DNA of 5,551 nucleotides from Burkholderiales bacterium (GTDB taxonomy: Bacteria > Pseudomonadota > Gammaproteobacteria > Burkholderiales > Burkholderiaceae), in contig CAHJWV010000205.1 in assembly GCA_903643055.1 (NCBI GenBank), positions 1 through 5,551 of the forward strand. Reading direction: 5' to 3'. Each line of letters begins with the position of its first letter. Position 1 is the first letter of the stretch. Below are positions 1 to 5,451 of the stretch, piece after piece. The notes beneath the pieces are model-generated. The model did no database searches, was not told the origin of the DNA, and saw only the letters and a program-made list of their open reading frames with translations. A program made the position numbers and the translations under genes.

Positions 1-177
1 GACGGTGGGTAAAGCAGGCGCAGCGCGTGACCGATTCGCACATGCACTCATCCGGTGAGGGGGCGTGGCGCTTGCAATGACGTGGCGAATCAGGGAGCCG
101 AATGTCATCTGAAGGGTTCCATGCGGCGCCGGCCGCTTGCGAAGGTGCAGGCCGCCTGCGGCTGTGTTGTTATGCAT
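1..177 (-). other. Region downstream of cheA, with an unassigned reading frame open to the window edge
   Basis: Reading leftward, an ATG two bases after the cheA stop codon (175-177) opens a frame that stays open for 59 codons to the window edge. Its translation begins MHNNTAAGGLHLRKRP and resembles no family I know. It is not CheW-like and has no signal peptide or membrane segment. No Shine-Dalgarno sequence precedes this ATG or the internal ATG at 106-108. Third-position GC is less consistent than in cheA, and a frame this short can stay open by chance in GC-rich DNA. I think it more likely that the stretch is an untranslated spacer before the next chemotaxis gene (in comparable clusters often cheW or a methyl-accepting receptor) than a real gene. 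Either reading is weakly supported. Confidence 0.2.
123..159. repeat. Two GC-rich palindromes just downstream of cheA
   Basis: Two short inverted repeats lie close together. GCGGC (123-127) pairs with GCCGC (132-136) across 4 nt, and GCAGGC (147-152) pairs with GCCTGC (154-159) around one central base. They sit 20-57 nt past the cheA stop in its direction of transcription. Neither is followed by a U-tract on the minus strand, so they are not canonical intrinsic terminators. They could slow polymerase, protect a 3' end, or simply reflect GC-rich sequence. Confidence 0.3.
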
Positions 178-179
178 GG

Positions 180-2297
180 TCAGTGGCGGGACCGTCGCAC
201 GAGGCTGCCGACGTCCAGAATCAACGCAACCCGGCCATCGCCCATGATCGTGGCGCCCGAGACGTCATTGACCTTGCGGTAATTGGCTTCGAGGTTCTTG
301 ACCACGACCTGCTGCTGCCCGAGCAGCTCGTCGACCAGCAAGGCCACACGCCCGCCTTCGGCTTCGACGACGACCATGATGCCGCTGACATGCTCGAAGT
401 CGAAGCGGGGCACATTGAACACATGCTCCATCTCCAGCACCGGCATGTATTCATCGCGCACTTCCACGACGCGCCCGCTGCCGCCGATGGTCTTGACCAT
501 GTCGGACTGCACCTGGAACGATTCGACGACGGAAGACAGCGGCAGGATGTAGACCTCTTCGCCGACGCCGACCGACATGCCGTCCATGATGGCCAGTGTC
601 AGCGGCAGGCGGACCGAGACGCGCATGCCGTAGCCTTCGGCAGAGTCGATGTCGACCGTGCCACCCAGCGAAGCGATGTTCTTCTTCACCACGTCCATGC
701 CGACGCCGCGGCCTGACACGTCGGTCACGACATCGGCGGTCGAGAAGCCGGGCGCGAAGATCAAGGCCCAGACATCCTGGTCGCTCATCGAGTCGGGGGC
801 CGGAATGCCGCGCTCGCGCGCCTTCTTGATCAGCTTCTCGCGCGACAGGCCTCGGCCGTCGTCACGCACTTCGATGACGATCGAGCCCCCTTGGTGCGAA
901 GCGCTCAGCGTGATGGTGCCGGTCTCCGGCTTGCCTTTGGCCACGCGCTCTTGAGGTGATTCGATGCCGTGGTCGCAGCTGTTGCGTACCAGATGGGTGA
1001 GCGGATCGGTGATCTTCTCGACCAGGCCCTTGTCCAGTTCCGTGGCTTCACCGAGCGTCACGAAGTCGACTTTCTTGCCGAGCTTGGCGGCCAGGTCGCG
1101 CAGCATGCGCGGGAAGCGGCTGAAAACCATCGACATCGGAATCATGCGGATCGACATCACCGATTCCTGCAGATCGCGGGTGTTGCGATCCAGGTCGGCG
1201 AGGCCGGCGGCCAACTGCTGATAAAGCGTCGGGTCCAGTTGCTGGCTGTTTTGCGCCAGCATGGCTTGCGTGATCACCAGTTCGCCGACGAGGTTGATCA
1301 ACTGATCGACCTTCTCGACCGATACGCGCAGCGTCGAAGCTTCGACGGCAGCGGCCGGCTTCTCGGCCTTCGGTGCCGATTTCGGGGTGGACTTCACCAC
1401 CGGCGTGACTTCGGCCGCCGGCTCGGACGAGGCGGCCGCATCGGCCACCGGGGAGCCTGGAGCGTTATCAAAGAAGCCGTAGCCGAGATCGGCCTGCTCG
1501 GCCTGCGGCGCGCCCGGCGCACCTTCATGGAAGCCGAAGCCCGGGCCGAGCGGCAGCAGCGCCACTTGTTCGCGGGCGACGTGAAAGGTCAGCAGGTCCA
1601 GCAGGTCGTTATCGCTGCTGCTGGTGCAGACCTTAAAGCGGCGCATGCCATCGGCAGGCATGCCGTTGTCCAGCGGCTCGATGGTGCCGAGGTCGGTGAT
1701 CTCTTTGAACAGTTCGACGATGTTGTCGGCCTCTTCGGGCTTCTGCAGCGGGCCCACGCGCAATTCGACCACGCGGGCACTCGGCTTGGCAGGTGCTTCG
1801 GCGCGTCTGGGCGCCTGAGCCGCAGAGGAAGCCTGCGCGATAACCGGGGCAGAGGCCGTGGCGGCGACCGGCGTTTCGCCAGCCGACATCGCGCGGATGT
1901 TGAACAGCAACTCGGTGGTGTCGATCTCGTCACCATCGCCGTTTTGATGGCGTGCCAACTGGGCGCGCAGCGCGTCGCCCGATTGAAGCAGCACGTCGAC
2001 CATCGCGCCGGTCGGCTCCAGTTCATGGCGACGCAGCTTGTCGAGCAGGGTCTCCATCTGGTGCGTGAGTTCAGCGACATCCTTGAAGCCGAATGTCGCT
2101 GCGCCGCCTTTGATCGAGTGCGCGCAACGGAAGACGGCATTCATCTCCTCGTCGTCGGCCGACTCGATGTCGAGCTCGATCAGCAGCTTCTCCATGCGGT
2201 CGAGGTTTTCGCCCGCTTCTTCGAAGAAGACTTGATAAAACTGGCTCAGGTCGATGCCGGCGCTCAGCTGCGAGCCTTCGGAAGACATCTCGCCCAT
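180..2297 (-). CDS. cheA: Chemotaxis sensor histidine kinase CheA
   Basis: CheA, 705 aa, is the cytoplasmic kinase that docks on receptor arrays through CheW, phosphorylates itself and passes phosphate to CheY (and CheB). Domains in order: P1 phosphotransfer domain, about residues 15-120, with phospho-acceptor His60 in AHSIKGGAATFGF; an Ala/Pro-rich linker; a P2-like CheY-docking domain, about 175-255; a second Ala/Pro/Lys linker to about 320; P3 dimerisation helices, about 322-390 (VDQLINLVGELVI); P4 ATPase, about 390-565, with N box HLVRNSCDHGIE (Asn439), G1 DDGRG (479-483), F box FAPGFST (514-520) and G2 GRGVGMDVV (529-537); and a P5 CheW-like domain, about 567-702. All catalytic motifs are intact, and the length is usual for CheA with P2. 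Start: AGGAG lies 6 nt before this ATG; a second in-frame ATG three codons on is less well placed. It is the third gene of a leftward operon, 53 nt after cheY. Confidence 0.97.
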   Translation of the reverse strand: MGEMSSEGSQLSAGIDLSQFYQVFFEEAGENLDRMEKLLIELDIESADDEEMNAVFRCAHSIKGGAATFGFKDVAELTHQMETLLDKLRRHELEPTGAMVDVLLQSGDALRAQLARHQNGDGDEIDTTELLFNIRAMSAGETPVAATASAPVIAQASSAAQAPRRAEAPAKPSARVVELRVGPLQKPEEADNIVELFKEITDLGTIEPLDNGMPADGMRRFKVCTSSSDNDLLDLLTFHVAREQVALLPLGPGFGFHEGAPGAPQAEQADLGYGFFDNAPGSPVADAAASSEPAAEVTPVVKSTPKSAPKAEKPAAAVEASTLRVSVEKVDQLINLVGELVITQAMLAQNSQQLDPTLYQQLAAGLADLDRNTRDLQESVMSIRMIPMSMVFSRFPRMLRDLAAKLGKKVDFVTLGEATELDKGLVEKITDPLTHLVRNSCDHGIESPQERVAKGKPETGTITLSASHQGGSIVIEVRDDGRGLSREKLIKKARERGIPAPDSMSDQDVWALIFAPGFSTADVVTDVSGRGVGMDVVKKNIASLGGTVDIDSAEGYGMRVSVRLPLTLAIMDGMSVGVGEEVYILPLSSVVESFQVQSDMVKTIGGSGRVVEVRDEYMPVLEMEHVFNVPRFDFEHVSGIMVVVEAEGGRVALLVDELLGQQQVVVKNLEANYRKVNDVSGATIMGDGRVALILDVGSLVRRSRH

Positions 2298-2303
2298 GGC
2301 GTG

Positions 2304-2308
2304 CTCCT
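2304..2308 (-). promoter_or_regulatory. Shine-Dalgarno site of cheA
   Basis: AGGAG on the minus strand, 6 nt before the ATG at 2295-2297. It favours this start over the in-frame ATG three codons downstream, which would be 15 nt away. Confidence 0.75.
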
Positions 2309-2350
2309 GGAATGGAATCGTGTTGTGTGTGGGGCGGGCAGGAGGCGAGT

Positions 2351-2713
2351 TCAGCGAACGACCTTCTTGATCACTTCAATCAGCTTGGCTGGATCAAAGG
2401 GCTTGACCAGCCAGCCCGTGGCGCCTGCGCTGCGGCCGGCCTGCTTCATCTGGTCGCTGGACTCCGTGGTCAGGATCAGGATCGGCGTGGTCTTGAACTT
2501 GGGGTTGTCGCGCAGCTTCTTGGTAAGGCTAATGCCATCCATGCGCGGCATGTTTTGGTCGGTCAGCACGAGGTCGAAGTCGCGGCCGTTGGATTTTTCG
2601 TAGGCGTCTTGGCCGTCCACGGCCTCCACGACGTTGTAGCCCGCGCTCTTGAGCGTGAAGGCCACCATCTGGCGCATGGAAGCGGAGTCGTCTACCGCGA
2701 GAATTGAATGCAT
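2351..2713 (-). CDS. cheY: CheY-type single-domain response regulator
   Basis: 120 aa, a stand-alone receiver domain with no output domain. Canonical residues are all present: acidic pair Asp8/Asp9 (ILAVDDSASMRQM), phospho-acceptor Asp52 in VLTDQNMPRMDG, Thr82 in ILTTES, and Lys104 in WLVKPF. The position matching the E. coli CheY switch residue Tyr106 is Trp101. I recall the same Trp in the CheY that precedes cheA in other proteobacterial che clusters (for example the second Pseudomonas aeruginosa cluster), so this is probably a subfamily trait. Expected role: diffusible phosphate acceptor of the adjacent CheA, acting on the flagellar switch or as a phosphate sink. Start: GGAG (2720-2723) lies 6 nt before the ATG. 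It sits 47 nt after the CheZ-like gene and 53 nt before cheA, all on the minus strand, so the three probably share a transcript. Confidence 0.95.
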   Translation of the reverse strand: MHSILAVDDSASMRQMVAFTLKSAGYNVVEAVDGQDAYEKSNGRDFDLVLTDQNMPRMDGISLTKKLRDNPKFKTTPILILTTESSDQMKQAGRSAGATGWLVKPFDPAKLIEVIKKVVR

Positions 2714-2728
2714 GGCTTGCTCCGGATA

Positions 2729-2747
2729 TCGGTTGAGTTTCGGTTGA
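2729..2747. repeat. 8-bp direct repeat between the CheZ-like gene and cheY
   Basis: TCGGTTGA occurs at 2729-2736 and again at 2740-2747, a period of 11 bp, close to one DNA helical turn. It lies in the 47-bp gap just upstream of the cheY Shine-Dalgarno sequence. It could be a protein site or a chance repeat. No promoter is evident beside it. Confidence 0.3.
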
Positions 2748-2760
2748 TTCGAATAAGTCT

Positions 2761-3228
2761 TTAGAACAACTCGATGGAACCAACGTCCATCTCGGCCTGA
2801 GTGACGGGATTGGGTCGCAGCGGGACTTCTTCTGCTGCGGCCATGCCGTCCTCGTCGTCGGCAAACGCTTCGCGCGCCAACCGATCCACGCAGCTGCGTA
2901 GCCGCTTGTGGGTGTGATTGATCAATTGAGAAGCCATGTCCTGAAACTGCAGCGCCGTGACGGCCCCGCCCAGGTCTTGCATAACGTCACTGAAGACTGC
3001 ATCACTGTCGTTCTCTGTATGAGGGTGAGAGCGCAGGGTTCGAATGTTTTCCGACGCTCCATGGAATCGCTGCATCAGCGTGTCGCAGGCATCTGAAAGC
3101 AAGGTCTGCAGGCGGTCCAGATCGTGGCTTGCCGTCATCAGGTGGTCCTGCAGATCGGCAGCCGCCAGCAGCGGCATTTGCACTGCGGTGGACGGTTCGT
3201 GGTCGTCGTTCGCGTCATTCATTAACAT
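2761..3228 (-). CDS. Small CheZ-like protein, putative CheY-phosphate phosphatase (DxxxQ motif)
   Basis: 155 aa, soluble, no signal peptide or membrane segment. Residues about 22-65 and 80-122 look like two long amphipathic helices separated by a polar His/Asp-rich turn (about 66-79), as in the CheZ hairpin. The second helix carries TALQFQDMASQLINH, matching the CheZ active-site segment FQDLTGQVI. Asp97 and Gln101 fall at the spacing of E. coli CheZ Asp143 and Gln147, the residues that bind CheY and activate water. After an acidic flexible stretch (121-145) the protein ends in EMDVGSIELF, which recalls the C-terminal CheY-binding peptide of CheZ. It is much shorter than E. coli CheZ (214 aa). 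Its place directly upstream of cheY and cheA fits a phosphatase for this CheY. The function is inferred; some short chemotaxis proteins with a similar FQD helix are uncharacterised. Start: GGAG (3233-3236) is 4 nt from this ATG and 10 nt from an in-frame ATG two codons later (3220-3222), so either may be used. Confidence 0.75.
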   Translation of the reverse strand: MLMNDANDDHEPSTAVQMPLLAAADLQDHLMTASHDLDRLQTLLSDACDTLMQRFHGASENIRTLRSHPHTENDSDAVFSDVMQDLGGAVTALQFQDMASQLINHTHKRLRSCVDRLAREAFADDEDGMAAAEEVPLRPNPVTQAEMDVGSIELF

Positions 3229-3353
3229 CCATCTCCACGGGTGGGGGCTGAGGCCAGGTATCGCTTACCTCGCCCGTTGTGGTCATCTGACGGGAGATTT
3301 TCGGCAGACGGCCGGGAGACATAAGACCGATCACAGGTAAAAAGGCACGGCAT

Positions 3354-3386
3354 TTCAAGCGGCTGAGCGATCAGCGGGCGCTTGAA
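3354..3386. repeat. Strong bulged inverted repeat in the divergent region
   Basis: TTCAAGCG (3354-3361) is complementary to CGCTTGAA (3379-3386). Inside it GCTGA (3362-3366) is complementary to TCAGC (3371-3375) around the tetraloop gcga. This makes a nearly continuous 13-bp stem with a single 3-nt GGG bulge on the right side. On the plus strand the loop fits the GNRA type; on the minus strand it reads tcgc. Reading leftward, a run of five T (3343-3339) begins 10 nt after the stem, too far for a standard terminator. It may be a leader RNA structure of the che transcript or a dyad operator. Confidence 0.6.
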
Positions 3387-3426
3387 GGCCAGATCGGGAG
3401 GCGTTTGCGCCGCGGTGTGCACTGGC

Positions 3427-3452
3427 TAATCGGTTCGGGCGACGTGGTTTTG
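3427..3452 (-). promoter_or_regulatory. Weak candidate sigma-28 (FliA-type) promoter for the che operon
   Basis: On the minus strand CAAA (3452-3449) is followed after 14 nt by ACCGATTA (3434-3427). The FliA consensus is TAAA, 15 nt, GCCGATAA, so both boxes have mismatches and the spacer is one short. Flagellar sigma control is common for che genes, which is the only reason to list it. If real, the transcript would carry a leader of about 190 nt containing the hairpin at 3354-3386. Confidence 0.2.
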
Positions 3453-3477
3453 CCCTCAAAAATACCTTCATGCTTGA

Positions 3478-3490
3478 GCGCATCATGCGC
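3478..3490. repeat. 13-bp palindrome GCGCAT-C-ATGCGC
   Basis: A perfect inverted repeat with 6-bp arms around one central base, 75 bp upstream of the kinase start codon and about 250 bp upstream of the CheZ-like gene. Its size and symmetry suit a dimeric helix-turn-helix regulator, including the NarL-type regulator encoded downstream, but nothing in the sequence identifies the binding protein. Confidence 0.4.
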
Positions 3491-3564
3491 ATCGTTTGGT
3501 GGTTAGCCCTCAGGCTGCCGGGAAAATCGACTTGATTTGCCCGGCCTTGTGCATACTGCGATCC

Positions 3565-4713
3565 ATGTCGCCACCTCTCTCAGAGAACCGATTGCGCGTG
3601 CTCCACTTGGAAGACTCTGAGCTGGATCACGAACTGACCGTGGCTCATCTGCGGCGCGGCGGCCTGAATGCCGAAGCGGTGCGCATCGATTCGGAAACGG
3701 AGTTTCTGGAAGCCCTGGAACCCGGCCAGGAATGGGATGTGATCGTCTCCGACTACAACCTGCCGGGCTTCTCGGGCCTGGTGGCGCTGGATCTTCTGAA
3801 GGCCAGCGCGCGGATGATTCCGTTCATCATCGTCTCGGGCGAGATCGGCGAAGACACCGCGGTCGAAGCGATGCGCAATGGCGCGAGCGACTATCTGCTG
3901 AAGAACAACCTGGCGCGCCTGGTGCCTGCGCTGTTGCATGCCGTCGAGGCGCACGAGGTCTTGCTGGCCCGCCAGCGGGCTGACCTGGAACTGGGCAAGT
4001 CGAAGCAGCGCCTGCATGAGCTGGCTCAGCATCTGCAGACCAGCGTGGAATCCGAGCGGGCGGCCATTGCCCGCGAAATCCATGACGACGTTGGGGGCTC
4101 ATTGACCGCATTGAAGTTCGATCTGGCCTGGATCGCGCGCCATTCCGATTCGCCGGAGGTCGTGACCCGCGTCAATTCGGCACAGGAGACCGTGACCCAC
4201 GCGATCGAGGCGAGCCAGCGCGTGATGCACAACCTGCGCCCGGCCATCCTCGAGCAGGGCTTGGTCGCTGCATTGCAATGGATGACGAGCCGCTTCGAGA
4301 AGCGCACCGCGATCGCGACCGAGTTCCGCTGCCGCCATGAAAACCTGACGCTACCGGCCGGCGTGCCGCTGGTGGCTTACCGTACGGCGCAGGAGGCGCT
4401 GACGAATGTATCGAAGCACGCCAACGCGACGCAAGTGCACGTCGATCTGTCGTTAGCCGGCGGTGTTTTGTCGCTGGAGGTCAGCGACAACGGCCGCGGG
4501 CTGAACCATGGAGACCTGGCCAAGGCCAAGTCGTTCGGCATTCGCGGCCTGCACGAGCGAGCCGGTACGGTGGGCGGCTGGGTCGACATGAGCAGCAGTG
4601 CCGGTGGCACCACGCTGATCCTGTCGGTACCGCTGCAGACCGAAGACGCGCTGTCTCCGAAGCTGGTCGACTCATCCAGCCGTTATGACCCGACTGTCTG
4701 GGGCACCCTATGA
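3565..4713 (+). CDS. Soluble hybrid kinase: N-terminal receiver domain plus HisKA_3/HATPase_c
   Basis: 382 aa, cytoplasmic, no membrane segment, PAS or GAF domain. Residues 10-128 are a receiver: acidic pair Glu16/Asp17, phospho-acceptor Asp63 (VSDYNLPG), Ser91, and Lys113 in DYLLKNNLARL. A helical linker (about 130-165) leads to a HisKA_3 dimerisation domain with phospho-accepting His173 in REIHDDVGGSLTALK. The ATPase domain (about 265-357) has N box QEALTNVSKHANA (Asn281), G1 VSDNGRGL (Asp308) and G2 GIRGLHERA. A polar tail of about 25 residues follows. The kinase is of the NarX/DesK class but its only input module is the receiver, so it may be driven by another kinase or by a partner protein. 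The Gln of the HDxxxQ motif is replaced by Gly178. Start: the ATG at 3565 lies just before the receiver. The frame extends upstream to a TTG at 3496, but that 23-residue extension is not domain-like. No clear Shine-Dalgarno precedes 3565. The partner regulator gene starts 31 nt after the stop. Confidence 0.9.
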   Translation: MSPPLSENRLRVLHLEDSELDHELTVAHLRRGGLNAEAVRIDSETEFLEALEPGQEWDVIVSDYNLPGFSGLVALDLLKASARMIPFIIVSGEIGEDTAVEAMRNGASDYLLKNNLARLVPALLHAVEAHEVLLARQRADLELGKSKQRLHELAQHLQTSVESERAAIAREIHDDVGGSLTALKFDLAWIARHSDSPEVVTRVNSAQETVTHAIEASQRVMHNLRPAILEQGLVAALQWMTSRFEKRTAIATEFRCRHENLTLPAGVPLVAYRTAQEALTNVSKHANATQVHVDLSLAGGVLSLEVSDNGRGLNHGDLAKAKSFGIRGLHERAGTVGGWVDMSSSAGGTTLILSVPLQTEDALSPKLVDSSSRYDPTVWGTL

Positions 4714-4744
4714 TGAAAGACAACCGTTCAACTGCGGGCTCGCC

Positions 4745-5386
4745 ATGATCAAAGTCATTCTTTGCGACGACCATGCCCTGATTCGGCGCGGTATCCGCGA
4801 CACCCTGTCGGACGCTCCCGACATCCAGGTGATCGGCGAGGCCGGCGATTACGGTGAACTGCGCACCTTGATGCGCACCGTGGGTGAATGCGACGTGCTG
4901 GTGCTCGACATCAATCTGCCTGGGCGCAGTGGCCTGGATGTGCTGCACGTGCTGAAAGACGAAGGCACGGCGATGCGCGTGCTGGTCGTGTCGATGTACC
5001 CCGAAGACCAGTACGCGATCCGCGCTTTGCGCGCTGGAGCTTACGGTTATGTCAATAAAGGCGGCGACCCGGCCTTGATCGTCGCGGCGGTACGCACGGT
5101 CGGGCAGGGCCGCAAGTACGTGACCCCCGAAATCGCCCAGATGCTGGTCGAAAGCCTGACGACGCCGGGCACCGAAGCAGCACACGAAAAGCTGTCAGAC
5201 CGCGAACTGCAAACGCTGGTGCTGATCGCGTCTGGCAAGCGTTTGTCTGACATCGCCGAAGAGCTGACACTGAGCCCGAAGACGGTCAGCGTCTACCGAG
5301 CTCGCGTGTTGGAGAAGCTCGGGTTGTCGAACAACTCGGAGATGACGGTTTATGCGATTCGCAATGGGTTGGTGGGAAGCGAGTAG
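4745..5386 (+). CDS. NarL/FixJ-family response regulator with LuxR-type HTH
   Basis: 213 aa, the usual length of the family. The receiver domain (about 1-120) has Asp8/Asp9 (VILCDDHALIRRG), phospho-acceptor Asp55 (VLDINLPGRSG), Ser83 in VVSMYP and Lys105 in GYVNKGG. The LuxR-type DNA-binding domain (about 147-210) has the typical LSDRELQTLVLIASGK, then IAEELTLSPKTVSVYRARVLEKLG with the recognition helix around SPKTVSVYRARV. Phosphorylation by the upstream HisKA_3 kinase should cause dimerisation and binding to target promoters. Targets cannot be read from the window, although the divergent region with its palindromes is an obvious candidate. Start: the ATG at 4745 sits immediately before the receiver's first strand. 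The frame runs back to an ATG at 4685 inside the kinase gene, but those 20 residues add nothing recognisable. No good Shine-Dalgarno is seen, so translation is probably coupled to the kinase, whose stop lies 31 nt upstream. Confidence 0.93.
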   Translation: MIKVILCDDHALIRRGIRDTLSDAPDIQVIGEAGDYGELRTLMRTVGECDVLVLDINLPGRSGLDVLHVLKDEGTAMRVLVVSMYPEDQYAIRALRAGAYGYVNKGGDPALIVAAVRTVGQGRKYVTPEIAQMLVESLTTPGTEAAHEKLSDRELQTLVLIASGKRLSDIAEELTLSPKTVSVYRARVLEKLGLSNNSEMTVYAIRNGLVGSE

Positions 5387-5396
5387 CTTCTTTTTT
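5376..5396 (+). terminator. Short intrinsic terminator overlapping the regulator stop codon
   Basis: GAAGC (5376-5380) pairs with GCTTC (5386-5390) across a 5-nt loop, followed at once by six T (5391-5396). G-U pairs could extend the stem by two. The TAG stop (5384-5386) lies in the loop and first stem base, so the terminator includes the last codons of the gene. The stem is short, so termination may be partial. Confidence 0.6.
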
Positions 5397-5451
5397 GCCT
5401 GGTTTGCCTGTTTGCTTTTGGGGTGGTTTCTCACGGCGTGATGCTGCTGCC

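Larger units (their letters stand above)
3229..3564. promoter_or_regulatory. Divergent intergenic region between the che operon and the kinase-regulator operon
   Basis: This 336-bp stretch separates two divergently transcribed operons and must hold at least one promoter for each. I see no convincing sigma-70 pair on either strand. On the plus strand CATACT (3552-3557) is a possible -10, with TTGATT (3532-3537) upstream, but the 14-bp spacer is too short. On the minus strand there is a weak sigma-28-like pair (separate entry). The clearest structures are the bulged hairpin at 3354-3386 and the palindrome at 3478-3490. A 66-codon minus-strand frame (3222-3422) overlaps the CheZ-like start, has no recognisable domain, and is probably not a gene. 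Confidence 0.6.

Noticed and set aside
10..37. Plus-strand TAAA followed by ACCGATTC, resembling a sigma-28 promoter
   Set aside because: The spacer is 16 nt, the -10 box is only a partial match, and no plus-strand gene follows.
102..716. A 204-codon plus-strand frame antisense to the cheA 3' end
   Set aside because: Composition dominated by His, Asp and Ala with no motif; it is the reverse complement of the conserved CheW-like domain of CheA.
969..2603. A 544-codon plus-strand frame opposite cheA and cheY
   Set aside because: It lies antisense to two certain genes. Its translation is rich in Arg, His, Gln and Asp without domains, as expected from the mirror frame of GC-rich coding DNA.
3331..3336. 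TCACAG half site resembling a CRP site
   Set aside because: Only one half is present; the partner half at the right spacing is missing.
3229..3340. Possible riboswitch in the che leader
   Set aside because: No conserved core of any riboswitch class I know could be recognised.
3222..3422. A 66-codon minus-strand frame upstream of the CheZ-like gene
   Set aside because: It overlaps the start of the CheZ-like gene, contains the bulged hairpin, and shows no domain or convincing ribosome site.
4481..5185. A 234-codon minus-strand frame across the kinase-regulator junction
   Set aside because: It overlaps two well-supported genes, lacks domain motifs, and is explained by codon bias in the real genes.
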